Source: Burkholderiales bacterium
GTDB taxonomy: Bacteria; Pseudomonadota; Gammaproteobacteria; Burkholderiales; Burkholderiaceae_C
DNA length: 14,562 bases
Reading direction: 5' to 3'
Assembly (NCBI GenBank): GCA_016703325.1
Contig: JADJCH010000037.1
Location: forward strand, 1-14,562
In this document: positions 5,578 through 14,562 of the stretch, piece after piece
How positions within the stretch are numbered: position 1 is the first letter of the stretch
Layout: each line of letters begins with the position of its first letter
Notes under the pieces: model-generated
Databases searched by the model: none
Told to the model about the DNA's origin: nothing
What the model saw: the letters and a program-made list of their open reading frames with translations, nothing else
Program-made: the position numbers and the translations under genes

Positions 5578-8500
5578 TCAGCGGTCGCGGCGTCGGCGGT
5601 TCAGTCCGCGCAGGCCGGTGCTGGTGGCGGTCAGGGTTTCCAGGCTCTGGCGGGTCTCCTTCGGTTGGGCAGCAGTGATTTTGTCGTTGGTGACGAACCA
5701 ACGGTAGTTTTCACTTTCGATGCTCCCGTCGGCTTCCTGCGGATAATGGACGGGGTATTTCACCTGGGACGGGTCGCCGATGATCCGCAGGGCGCGCAGC
5801 ACGGCCGGGTCGGTTTTCTGCAGGCGGCTCAGGTGGGCCTGTGCCAGCCGCTGCGCCAACTCGGCGGATTCCCCTGACGCGAGAGTGGTGGACGCTGCGG
5901 AGAAATCGGCTTGCCGGTATCGGGCATGCCGGTCGGACAGTTTCAGCGAGATGAATTCGAGTTGGACGCTGCCCAGCCCGATGGGTTTGCCCATGCCGAT
6001 CTTGTGTTCGAATTTCGGAGCCGGGCGCAACGCGGCGCACAGGCTTTCCAGTTCCTCCCGGCTCAGGTTGGCAAATCGCAGGCTGAACTCGAAACGGTTG
6101 CCGACGGCAAACGGGGTGACGCGCACCTTCTGCAGCGCGGTCTTCGCGTCTTTGGGGTCCTCGGTTTGCCAGGGCGGCCGGCCGGCCGGGTCCGGACGGC
6201 CCTGGCTGTCGAGCGGACGAACGCGTCGGTCGGCATCGCGCAGGGCATGCAGGTAGGCCTTGCGGCCGCGCCATTGGAACTGGTCCGGCGCCTGGGCGAG
6301 TTCGGCCTTGGAAATCGCGCGGGTGGGGCCCCGACGTGGTTGCAGGTAAAACGACGGTGACGGTGGTTTGGGGCTGGAGAGGATTTTCAGCGTCACTTCT
6401 GCGGCGCAGCGTTGGTCGGCCGGGGTCAGGGGCAGCGCCGCGGAGAAGCGCAGTTTGCCCATCCAGGCGAGGATGGGGTCGTCTGCCTCTGTCGGCGTGG
6501 CCGTACCCGAGCCGGCAGCCGGGCCTGCACCTGTGGAAGCCGGCGGGGCAGCCGGGCCTGTGCTGCGGCGGTTGCGCAGTTGCACCGTGCCAAACAGCAG
6601 CTCGCTGGGGGACAGGCGCTCCAGCGGTGTGCCGGGTGCGTGCAGCAACTCGGGTTGGGGAAGGGATTCGCGCGTCGGCCAGGGCTGGTGCTGTTGCGGC
6701 TCGGGCCGGTTGACGGCTTTGCGCCAGATGGCGGACCAGGCCAGCTCCTCGACCTTGCGCTGATCGTTCAGGCGGAAGAAGATCCGCTGCCCTTCGACCG
6801 GCCGGGCCTTGCGGCCCAGCCGCTCGGGGTCGGGGTTGCGGGCCATCGGGGATCGGTCGGGCGCCTTGACCTCGGGCAAGGGGTCGCCGCCACGGCGGTC
6901 GGATTCTTCGGTGCGTTCGTCCGCCAATGCATACAGCCGCATCAGCGGTGCCCGCGGGATGGGATGGATCCTGCCGTCGTCGTCGGCCCGAATGGCCCAG
7001 TAGCTGGTGCGTGTGCCGTCGGCCCGGCGTCCTTCGACCCGGCACATGACACCGCGAAGGGGCAATGCCTCCTGTTCGGCCGCGCGCACGGACCAGATTC
7101 CGTCGCCCGCAACCCGCAGCCGCGACGCCGTCAGCGACTCATGCAGGCTGCTCAGCAGCCCGCGCAGGCTGGTGGCGGGGATGGCGAGTTGGCCGCCGAG
7201 GCGGTACGCTGCCTTGAGTGCGGGTGTGTTGGGCTTCTGCAGCGCCGCGTCGGCATCGCCGGCCCCGATGAACACCGGTGTGGTGGTGGTCAGCCGGCAG
7301 CGCAACTCGCCGTGCAGGGCATCGGCGGCATAGCGGGCGTGGCTGTGGTGGGCGGCGCGGCCCTCGCGCAGCGCGTCGGCATCGGCCCAGGGCAGGTGCG
7401 GGTCGTCCGGCCGCGGGGTGGGGAAGGGGATGAAGACGTAGGGGTTGTGGAAGCGGTCCGGCTCGGCCTCGGCGGCCCCGGCGGGTGGAAGCGGCAGGGC
7501 TGGCGCTTCCGGGGGCGTCGGCGCCGTCTGGGCTGCAGCCGCGGCGAGGCCGGCGCCCTGTGGGGTGTCGGGGGCTGGTGGCAGCGCGTCAGCCCAGGCG
7601 GCCAGCGCCTCGGGCAGGGTGGGCAGGCCGCTGCCGTGCGGCAGGTGGGCCGGGCCGCTCTGCAGCGCCCGGGCCAGGCGGGCAGCCCAGTCGCTGGTGG
7701 ACTGGCCCCAGCCTTTGGAGGCACCGTAGCCCAGCGGGATGTCGCCGTCGTCCAGGTCGCGCAGCACATGGGCGAGCAGGCCGAGCGCCCGGGCGCTGCT
7801 GCCGGGGCAGCGGGCCTCGACACGGGCCAGGCGCTGCAGGTCCAGCTCCAGCCGGCCGGTGAGGGTGGGGCAGTCCAGCACCTGGACGGCGAATTTGGCG
7901 CTGTCCTTGCCGCCGCCGGTGAGGCGGTCGATGGCCAGCAGGTGCTGCACGGGGGTGGCGCAGCCCTGTTCGTCGACGAAGTCGCTGCAGCGCAGCAGGG
8001 CGCGCCAGCCGGGGGCGCCGAAGAGCAGGGTGGCCAGGTCGAGTTCGTCGCGGCCGAGTCGGTGGGCCAGGTCGGCCAGGCCATTCACGCCGGGCACCTC
8101 ATAACCGGCCGCAGCGGGTTGGCCCACCGTGCGCAGGATGCGTTCGGCCTGCGCCGCAGGGCGCCGTGCAGGCTGCGCGGGCAGCAGGCCGCGGCCCTGG
8201 TGGTCGCGGCGGGGCAGGCCGTCGGGTTCGCCGCTGCCGGCCTTCTTGCGGCTGTTGGCCTGGTAGACCAGGAAGGGGCTGTGGAAGCGCAGCCGCAGGC
8301 CGGGCAGGCTCAGCCAGGCGCCGCCCGGCAGGGTCAGTGCAGCGGTGCGCAGGCGCGTTTGCACAGGGGCCAGGCCGGGGTGGCTCCAGAGGTTGTGGGG
8401 TTGCAGGCCGCTGCCGGTCGGCCATGGGGCGGCGGTTGGCGCGGGCGGGGCTGCCTTGGAGGTCGCCGGGATCCCGGCCAGGGTCCCGGCCTGGGTACGG

Positions 8501-9494
8501 GCATGTGTATGGGCCTGTGTATGGGCCTGGGCGGCCAGGTCAACGCGCTGGCCGGGGCGGGGCCTGGCGGGTGATGCACTGGATGCGGCCGGCGCGGCGG
8601 GCGGTGGCGCGGCGGCTTTCCCAGTGAGCTGCGCCCAAAGTGCCGCTGCACTGTCGATGCGCTGCACCTGGGCTGCGGACCAGCCGATGCGCCCCTGGTC
8701 GGCCGCCTGGCCGGCGCCCAGGCGCAGGGGGCTGGCGTCGTCCCCGGCCAGGGCCAGCAGGCCGAGCAGGGTGGTGATGTCGTCCTCGGTCAGCCCGGCA
8801 CCGCGGGCGGTGCATTCAAACTGAAACTGCACACCCGGCGGCAGCACGGATTGCAGGTAGAGGCGCTGGTGTTCGGCCGCGCCGCTGTGGCGGTTGCGGC
8901 TGACGTGGGGCAGGTGGGCGACGTGGGGATGCCCCTCGGTGGCGAAATCCGGCAGCGGGCTGTCCGGGGGCAGGCTGGTGGGGTCGGCGTAGAGGGTGAC
9001 GAACTCGACCAGCCCGGCGCGGGTGGAGGCGGCAGCGGCACCGGCAGCCTGGACGCCGCCAACATCACCTACTTCGGCGCCGAACAGGCGGGCCTGCAGG
9101 TCCTGCGGCAGCCCGGCGCGGCGGGCCAGTGCGGCCAGCGCGCCCTTGAAGCTGCTGGCGGGGATGCAGGGGCGGCCTCGATGGTCCCGGGCCACGGCGG
9201 CGACGTGGCGGTCCGTGTGGGCCTCGGTGTCGCCGGCGGCACCGGGTGCGGCAGCGGTGCGGCGTCGCGGCCGGGGCGATCGGGCAGGGTGATGGCGTCG
9301 TCCCGCCCGCTGCCCAGGTGCAGCGGCGTGCGCAGGGTGATGCGGCCGCTCAGCCGCCAGAGGGGGAAGAGGCCGTCGCGCTGCACGCGGGCGGGTGCTG
9401 CGCGGATGCCGGCAGGGGTGGCGACGATGGCGGCGGACGCGTCCGCGGGGGCGGCCGGGGCGGCTGGAGTGGTGGGATCCGTGGCGCGGGTCAT
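5578..9494 (-). CDS. Type III-D triple Cas7-like RAMP fusion (TIGR03986-type C-terminus)
   Basis: This roughly 1300-residue protein appears to carry three RAMP (Cas7-like) domains that would form part of the crRNA-binding backbone. Domain 1 (about residues 35-300) has LSGRITLRTPLHLGSGRDD, then TDRHVAAVARDHRGRPCIP with ASSFKGALAALARR, and LRLGAGQAADQGRIGW. The Asp of TDRH is positioned like the Csm3 cleavage Asp. Domain 2 (about 380-620) has FHSPFLVYQAN, EPDGLPRRDHQGRGLLP, QAERILRTVG and IPLGYGASKGWGQ. Domain 3 (about 685-1305) begins HNPYVFIPF, then TTTPVFIGAGD, IPATSLRGLLSSLHESL, a long insertion, and KFEHKIGMGKPIGLGSVQLEF. Ala/Pro- and His/Thr-rich linkers join the domains. I chose ATG 9494 with an AAGGA site; a GTG at 9524 overlaps the upstream stop. 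One shift lies between the first strand and residue 100 (near 9240-9290), and a compensating pair lies near 8140-8180. Domain count is inferred from motifs, not from a structure. Confidence 0.82.
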
Positions 9495-9520
9495 GGTGGG
9501 CGGTCCTTGCTCGGCTCGGG

Positions 9521-11447
9521 TCACAGGTTGGGGTGGCCGTGCTGGGGGCCGAGGGCGACTTCGCCGTACCCCAGGCTGGGCAGGTAGGGGTGGTCGGTCC
9601 AGCGGCCGCCGTGTTCGGCCACCACGGCGGCGCTCAGGCCCAGGCCCTGGCGCCGCCAGGCCTGCAACTGCGCGCGGGCGGCCGCCACATCGGGCCCGAC
9701 GGTGAAGACGAAGACGCTGCCCGCCTCGGTCAACACCAGGGGGCGGTAGCGGGGCTGGCCGTCGGCGGGGAGCCCGCGTCGGCCGTGCAGCCAGGGGCCA
9801 CCGACCAGGCGCTGGGTAGCGAAGAAGTGGCTGAGGGTGAGGGCAGGCGCTTGTGGCGGCTGCGCTCCCTGCTGCAGGGCATCGAAGGCGGCGCGGTAGA
9901 CCGCGGTCAGGTCGGCCTGCGGCGCTGCTGCGCCTCCCGGCACGGCCACGGCGCTGAGGGGGAACAACAGCGCATCGCTGGCCAGCAGCAGCGGCAGGCG
10001 GTCGCCAGGCGCAGCAGGTTCACATCCCGTTCGGCCCAGACGGGGCGGTGGCCTGCGTCGCCGTCCGCCAGTGCGCGGACCTGCACCCGGGCATCGGTTT
10101 TGCCCAGCGGCGCCAGGCCGTGGGCCAGCAGTTCCTCCAGCTCGGCCCAGGCGCGGCGGCGTTCGCCGTCGTCGGGCAGGGTGCCGAGGTCCAGGTCGAA
10201 CAGCCAGCGGGTGAGCGGCCGGCCGGCGGCGTCCTGTGGGGCCATTTGGCACTGGTAGGCGAACAGAGCACCGCCCTCTTCGGTGACGCGGGCCTGGCCG
10301 CGGCCGTCGATGGCGGTGCGCACACGCAGGTAGGAGTGGGTTTCACCCCAGCCCTGTTTGACGCGGGCCAGGGTGAAGTCCCCGTCCTTCCAGTCGGTCT
10401 GGAAGGCGATGACGCCGGGGGGCCCCGGTGGGGTGGGCGGCGGCTCGGCGTGCCGCCAGGCGTCGCGGATCTCGCGGTGGTCCGGGCTGATTTTGACGCT
10501 CACCAGCGACTGGGGCAGCGGCAGCGGCCGGCCACCGGTGAACGGGGCCGGCAGGGCCTGGCTGCAGCGGAGGGTGTCGAAGTGGCGGGCCAGCGTGCTG
10601 CGCCCGGCCAGGTCGGCCAGCGTGGCCACGCCGTGTCGCTGGCAGAGCTGGGTGGCCAGGGCACCGAGCAGGGCGGCACCGGGAATCACCTCGCCGGACT
10701 CGAAGACGTTGCCGCGCCGGCTGCGGGTGGACACACACAGCGGCTCGCTGCTGAGGAGGGCGAAGCGGCGGCTTGATGCTGCTGCCGCTGCCGCTGCCGC
10801 TGCCGCTGCCGGTTGCGGCGCAGCGGCCCGCTGCGTCGCAACCGGCAGCCGTTGCGCCGACACCTCCACCTCCAGTAGCCGGCCGAACCCGACGTTGCGC
10901 CAGGCGCCCAGCTGGGTCTGCAGCAGCAGCGCAGCGCGGATCTGCAGGCAGAGTGCGTCGATTTCGGTGGGCAGGGCCCAGGTGGTCCAGCGGCCGGCAA
11001 AGCGCAGTGCGGCACCCGGGGCGGCCACCTGCTCCACCTGCAGCAGGGCGCCCGCCGCGACGCTGCCGGTGTCGGCATCGATGCGCACCCGGGCGGCGTC
11101 CAGGTCATGGCAGGGTGCGGCGGGGTCGAAGGGCTGGCCCTCCACCGTCGTGAGCCGCAGGTCGGCGCTGAGCAGCCGAGCCCGCTGAGCGCCGTCCTGC
11201 GCGCCGAAGCCGGGGCGGCCGAACCAGCGGTCGGCATCGGCCCCGCCGAGTTCGGCACCGTGGGCAGTCCAGGCTTCTGCGATGCGCCCGGCCAGCAGGC
11301 TGCCGGGCAGCACCGGCCGGCCCTGGGGGTCGGTGAGCAGGGTGGCGTGCAGCCCGAATCGGCCGGGGTCGTTGCCGTGCACCAGGTACGGTGCGGCCAG
11401 GTGACGGCCAGGTCGATGCCGTAGAGGGAACGGTCGGTGGTGTTCAT
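9521..11447 (-). CDS. csx10: Cas7-like/Csx10-like RAMP fusion
   Basis: This ~640-residue protein joins two RAMP domains. The N-terminal, Cas7-like part (about residues 15-240) reads APYLVHGNDPGRFGLHATLL, DPQGRPVLPGSLLAGRIAEAW and RVRIDADTGSVAAGALLQVE. A poly-Ala linker follows. The C-terminal part (about 250-640) resembles Csx10, the Cas5-like subunit of type III-D: GEVIPGAALLGALATQLC; LRVRTAIDGRGQA then GGALFAYQ, the hallmark R-T-A-I-D segment; and near the end SVFVFTVG, QGLGLS and LPSLGYGEVALG. The Cas5-like part would cap the crRNA tag next to Cas10. The ATG at 11447 overlaps the cas10 stop as ATGA, so translation is coupled. Frame shifts lie near 11395 (after GIDLAV) and near 9990-10020. 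An alternative is a Cas7-Cas5 fusion with divergent termini. Confidence 0.82.
10779..10849. repeat. GCTGCC hexamer repeat and 21-bp-arm palindrome in the linker
   Basis: A tandem (GCTGCC)n tract encodes the poly-Ala linker of the fusion protein. Its last unit runs into a hairpin of two 21-base arms (10805-10825 and 10829-10849) with one mismatch and a three-base loop. The outer arm is GCTGCCGGTTGCG paired with CGCAACCGGCAGC. It falls exactly between the two protein domains. Confidence 0.8.
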
Positions 11448-13065
11448 GCGCCGGCTCCTTCGGCGGCCGCGGTGGGGCTTGCTGCGGTGGGGCTGGCCGT
11501 CTCGGCGGGTGGCGCCGCCCAGTGGGGCAGGTAGTCCCAGAGTTCCAGCAGGGTGATCCAGGCGGCCAGGTCACGGGGCTGGATCAGGTCGGTCCAGAGC
11601 ACGCTGTCGTCCAGCGTGGGCAGCCGCTCGGGCCAGGCGCGGCCCTCCGGGTGCACCGCGCGCCAGCAGGCCTGCCAGCGCAGCTGGGCGGCGGCATCGG
11701 CCACCGCGCCGTGCACCTGCAGCCAGCTGCGCCGCAACAGGCGGTGGGCGGGGTCGCCGGGGAGCACCCGCTCGACCATCAGCCGGGCCGCACGCAGCAG
11801 GGCGGAGCGGGGCAGCAGGGGCTTCAGGTCCGGCAGGTTGCGGCGCAGGGTGGCCAGTGCGGCGGGTGTAAGGGTCAGGTCGGGCCAGCCCAGGCCACTG
11901 CCGGGGTAGCGGGTGGCGAGGAAACCGTCCAGGCCCCTCCGGCCTGGTCGAAGTTCTCCAGCAGCATCCAGTTCAGGCCGTCGGCGTTGTGGCGAACCTT
12001 TGCCGCGTTCGGCCAGCCGGCGGGCCAGCTGCGAGATGCCGGAGATGGGCGCCTGCAGATGGCAGAGCACCAGGCCGCAGGCGTGGGGTGAGGCGTTTGT
12101 CGCTGTCCTCGGCCGCGGCATCGGCCGGCCAACGCAGCCCGGCGGTGGCTTCGAAGAACAGATCCGCCAGCTCCAGTGCACCAGCCGGGCGGCACCAGCA
12201 TCAGCTCGTCGCCGCCCCAGAGCAGGGTCTCCAGGCGCAGCGCGCCGGTGGCGGTCTGCCAGCGCGGCTCGCTGCGGGCACGTTCGACCACTGCAGCCAG
12301 GAAGCGTCGCCGCGCCAGGCTGTAGTGGGCCTCCCAGGCGCGCACTTCCTCGGCACCGCCGCAGTCGCGCAGGCGCTGGCCGAAGCTGCTGCCGTCCGCA
12401 TAGAACACGCCGATCTTGCCCACCAGGGTGGCGGGCTCGACGCTCGGGCAAGGCCCTGGGCCAGGTCCTCGAAGTCCGCCGTATAGCGCAGGCCCCGCCA
12501 GTGGGCTCTGCTCCGCCGGGGGCAGTTGGGCCAGCTCCTGCTCGTAGAGGTCCTGCTTGTGCTCCCGGCCATGTCCGCGGCGGACCGCGACCGAGGCGCT
12601 CACCGGGTGTCACGGCTGCCCCTTGACGCTGTCCTTCGCGCTGGCCGGTCGGCGTTCGTCGATCCGGCAGGGGCCTCGGCCACATCGGCCAGGCCCACCG
12701 GCGAAAACGACAGAGAGCGCATCTGCCGCCAACGGCCAGCGTGCAGGGTGGCATCGGCAGCGCTGTGGAAGCCCTCGGCCGCCGCGGCCTCCACCACGAA
12801 GCTGCTGCATGGCGGTAGAGCGGTGCCCTCTCCAGTTCGGCACGGATGGCCTCGGCCAGGGCCGGTGCATCCTGCCCGGGGTGCAGCTCGAACAGGCCGG
12901 TGGAGGCGCCGGTCTTCACCGCCGTCATGCGGTCGCTGAAGCGCCTGGCCATCTCCTGCACCGCCTGCAGCAGCAGCAGGCTGCCGCCGCGACGAGTGGA
13001 GAGGTCCTCCGTGTCGTCGATGCAGGCGGCGAGGTTGACGCTTCGATGCGCAGCAGGTGGGGCAT
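11444..13065 (-). CDS. cas10: Cas10, HD-less type III large subunit (multiple frame breaks)
   Basis: Cas10 is the large subunit that senses target RNA and makes cyclic oligoadenylates through its palm domains. Pieces in order across frames are: MPHLLRIEA; VNLAACIDDTEDLSTRRGG; FELHPGQDAPALAEAIRAEL; FVVEAAAAEGFHSAAD; REHKQDLYEQELAQLPP; GKIGVFYADGSSFGQRL with the first palm Asp (about 12380-12420); LLWGGDELMLVPPGW with the GGD(D/E) motif (about 12200-12225); CGLVLCHLQAPISGISQLA; VRHNADGLNWMLLENFD; and a helical C-terminus ending at 11444. No HD nuclease motif is seen before the palm, and ~540 residues is short, both as in subtype III-D. A good GGAGA site precedes the ATG at 13065. Around ten one-base shifts are needed to join the pieces, yet every conserved block is clean, which suggests sequence error. 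The downstream gene overlaps by ATGA. Confidence 0.85.
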
Positions 13066-13118
13066 GGGGTTCTCCGGACTCAGGTTCAGTCGCAGGTTCA
13101 GGGCCGGGTGGATGGGGT

Positions 13119-14011
13119 TCAGGGGGCAGAGGGGTCCAGGTAAATTTTCCGCAGCCAGAGGGTGGTTTTCTGGCCCAGGCCCAACCACTGGCCCCAGTAC
13201 AGCAGGGCCGCCTCCAGCCGGCAGCGCGCGGCGTCGGCACTGGCAGGGTAGATCAGGCTGCCGGTGATGCCGGGCAGCACCAGCCGCCGGCGGCGAACCG
13301 GGGCGACTGCGGGCGCTGGCCCGCAACCTCCCGTCCACCTGCTGCGGGCCGGCTGGTCGGCAGGCGGGGGCGTTGCTGCGGGCCTCAGGGCCGGCGGACC
13401 GAAGCAGCGCCGGAGCCGTACCGATCAACCCCAGTTCGGCGGCCAGCGCCGGCTCCAGCGTGATCAGGCGCTGGGCCATCCGAATCAAGCACACTCCCAG
13501 GCTGGGCCAGAGCGACTGTCCATGGACGGCGAGCTGTTAACGCTGCGCTGCGCGAGGCCAGCAGCAGGGGGCTGTGCGGAGTCGATGCAGTGCAGGCAAC
13601 AGGTGGCGCTGCCCACGGCAGAGGTCGGCCGGCGCCTGCGCGCCAGCATCGCCGACGGCAGCAGCGACCTCGCCGCGGCGACACCAGGGATACTAAAGCA
13701 CCAGCTTTGGCGAGCTGGGCCGATCCTGGTTCAACCTGCTCCCACGTCACAGGGCGACCCTGGATGCGCTTGGATGCCTGCAGCAACCAAAGCTTCCACC
13801 AGCGCAGGCCATTGATTAACAGCGGGCCGAACGGGGTGATGCCGAAGGTGATCGGCAGGCGCTCCAATGACGTGGAGCAGGCTCTGCGGCGGCGGGGTCT
13901 CCTGGGAGTGTGGGCCGGGGCCTGGTCACCCCTGCGGCCGCAACGGCGCAAGGGTCTGTGGGGCGTGAATGACGGTGCGGCCTCGACCACGCCGTGCCGC
14001 ACACCGCCCAC
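13119..14011 (-). CDS. cas6: Cas6 crRNA endoribonuclease (multiple frame breaks)
   Basis: Fragments in three frames fit Cas6, the RAMP nuclease that cuts the CRISPR transcript at the repeat hairpin. From the N-terminal side they are: ERLPITFGITPFGPLLINGL (about 13805-13870), matching the family F-G-(L/I)-T-L-F-G strand; CLIRMAQRLITLEPALAAEL (about 13430-13490); and RRRRLVLPGITGSLIYPASA, then EAALLYWGQWLGLGQKTT and LRKIYLDPSAP ending with TGA at 13119. The last block is the typical Cas6 C-terminal Gly-rich region (G-x-G-x-x-T). The stop lies 54 bases before the cas10 start. At least three shifts break the gene, and the N-terminal limit is uncertain: I see no clear Cas6 start, so 14011 is a working boundary. 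Catalytic His/Lys cannot be assigned. Confidence 0.62.
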
Positions 14012-14562
14012 GGGGTGCTCTCAGGCAGCGCCTGCCGACCCGGACCCAATTCCGACGCTGGAGCCCCCGCATCAGCATGTTTGAACCCTCCCGGTGCCAG
14101 CGCCTCGCCCAGGAGGTTGTCGTCATCCTGCAGTTCCGCTCGCCGCGTCTCCACCCGTCCTCCCCAGGCCCCTGGGCCCTGTCCACCCGCCCACCCCAGT
14201 CGAAACCGGTTGCTGGAGTCAGGCGAGGTGCAGGGTGGGGCAGTGCGAGCAGCGATCTTCGCCGCTGCTCAAGGGTTGCGAAGTCGAGTCCAGTGTTACG
14301 AGGTTGTGAGGTGGGACTGAGCTGGAGCAGATCGACGAGGTAGCCAGCGCGGCACGGCTCGGCCTGAGCCTGTGCACGCGGTGGCACTCGGCGGCACTCG
14401 GTGAGCGAGGGGTTGAAGCGGCCGTGGATGCTGGATGGCGGCACGTTTCCAGGCACGTTCTGAGCTGGTGGTCCGGAACTGAAGAAACCCAATCCGCGGC
14501 GGTCAACTGCCGCAGCGTAGTCACCACCGCCGGCCACGATCGCGCAAACGCCGCCGCATGGT
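14012..14562. other. Region with no identifiable gene
   Basis: A 203-codon minus-strand frame spans 13926-14537, but its translation is rich in Arg, Pro and Ser and shows no motif I recognise. The N-terminal part of cas6 and the operon promoter may lie here, scattered over frames. No tRNA, insertion sequence or clear promoter is visible. Confidence 0.35.

Noticed and set aside
6412..8574. A 720-codon open frame on the plus strand
   Set aside because: It lies wholly opposite the motif-bearing RAMP fusion gene and is a by-product of high GC; its translation has no recognisable motif.
5578..9494. Type III-E gRAMP (Cas7-11) single-protein effector
   Set aside because: A separate Cas10 and a Csx10-like gene are present, and only three RAMP domains are visible in this protein, without the Cas11 insertion typical of III-E.

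Overview
This is a high-GC (roughly two-thirds G+C) bacterial chromosomal window, most likely from a beta- or gammaproteobacterium. That guess rests on the GC content, the Cas1/Cas2 sequence style, the TacA/TacT-type toxin-antitoxin pair, and the CCCCCTTT-AAAGGGGG hairpin elements next to a DUF559 gene. No ribosomal or housekeeping gene is present to confirm taxonomy. Almost all of the window is a type III CRISPR-Cas locus transcribed on the minus strand.

Reading the minus strand from the right edge, the effector operon is: cas6 (about 14011-13119); an HD-less cas10 (13065-11444); a Cas7-like/Csx10-like fusion (11447-9521, with an ATGA overlap to cas10); and a very large, roughly 1300-residue protein with three successive RAMP (Cas7-like) domains, the last of TIGR03986 type (9494-5578). 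HD-less Cas10 plus a Csx10-like subunit fits subtype III-D. Collapsing the backbone into two fused polypeptides makes this a compact III-D variant, reminiscent of III-D2/III-Dv and of the route proposed towards III-E. The operon runs straight into leader 2 (5536-5345) and a short decayed CRISPR array (5344-5141).

Further left are a DUF1778-GNAT toxin-antitoxin pair (4984-4193), an orphan CRISPR repeat (4130-4165), a 120-bp double-hairpin element (3987-4110), a DUF559 nuclease-like gene (3938-3570) and a plus-strand remnant of an MqsA-type antitoxin (3340-3519). A second, adaptation operon follows: cas1 (3090-2095) and cas2 (2063-1776), then leader 1 (1707-1518) and a ten-repeat array (1517-868). 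Another hairpin pair (731-848) bounds its distal end. The two halves share one plan: cas operon, ~190-bp leader, array, terminal degenerate repeat, hairpin pair. This looks like a partial duplication of a CRISPR locus.

How the parts would work together: Cas6 would cut the precursor at the repeat hairpin, leaving an 8-nt tag. The Cas7-type domains and the Csx10-like domain would form the crRNA-bound backbone that recognises and cuts RNA. Cas10, with a GGDEL palm and no HD nuclease, could make cyclic oligoadenylate. Cas1-Cas2 would add spacers at the leader ends. No CARF effector, Csx19 or separate Cas11 is recognisable here.

The reading frames of cas6, cas10, cas1, the GNAT gene and parts of the fusion genes are broken by many one-base shifts, often compensating and often in G/C runs, while conserved motifs stay intact on either side. 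This looks more like indel error in the assembly than true decay, so gene boundaries and frames must be read with that in mind. The first ~730 and last ~550 bases contain no gene I can identify.
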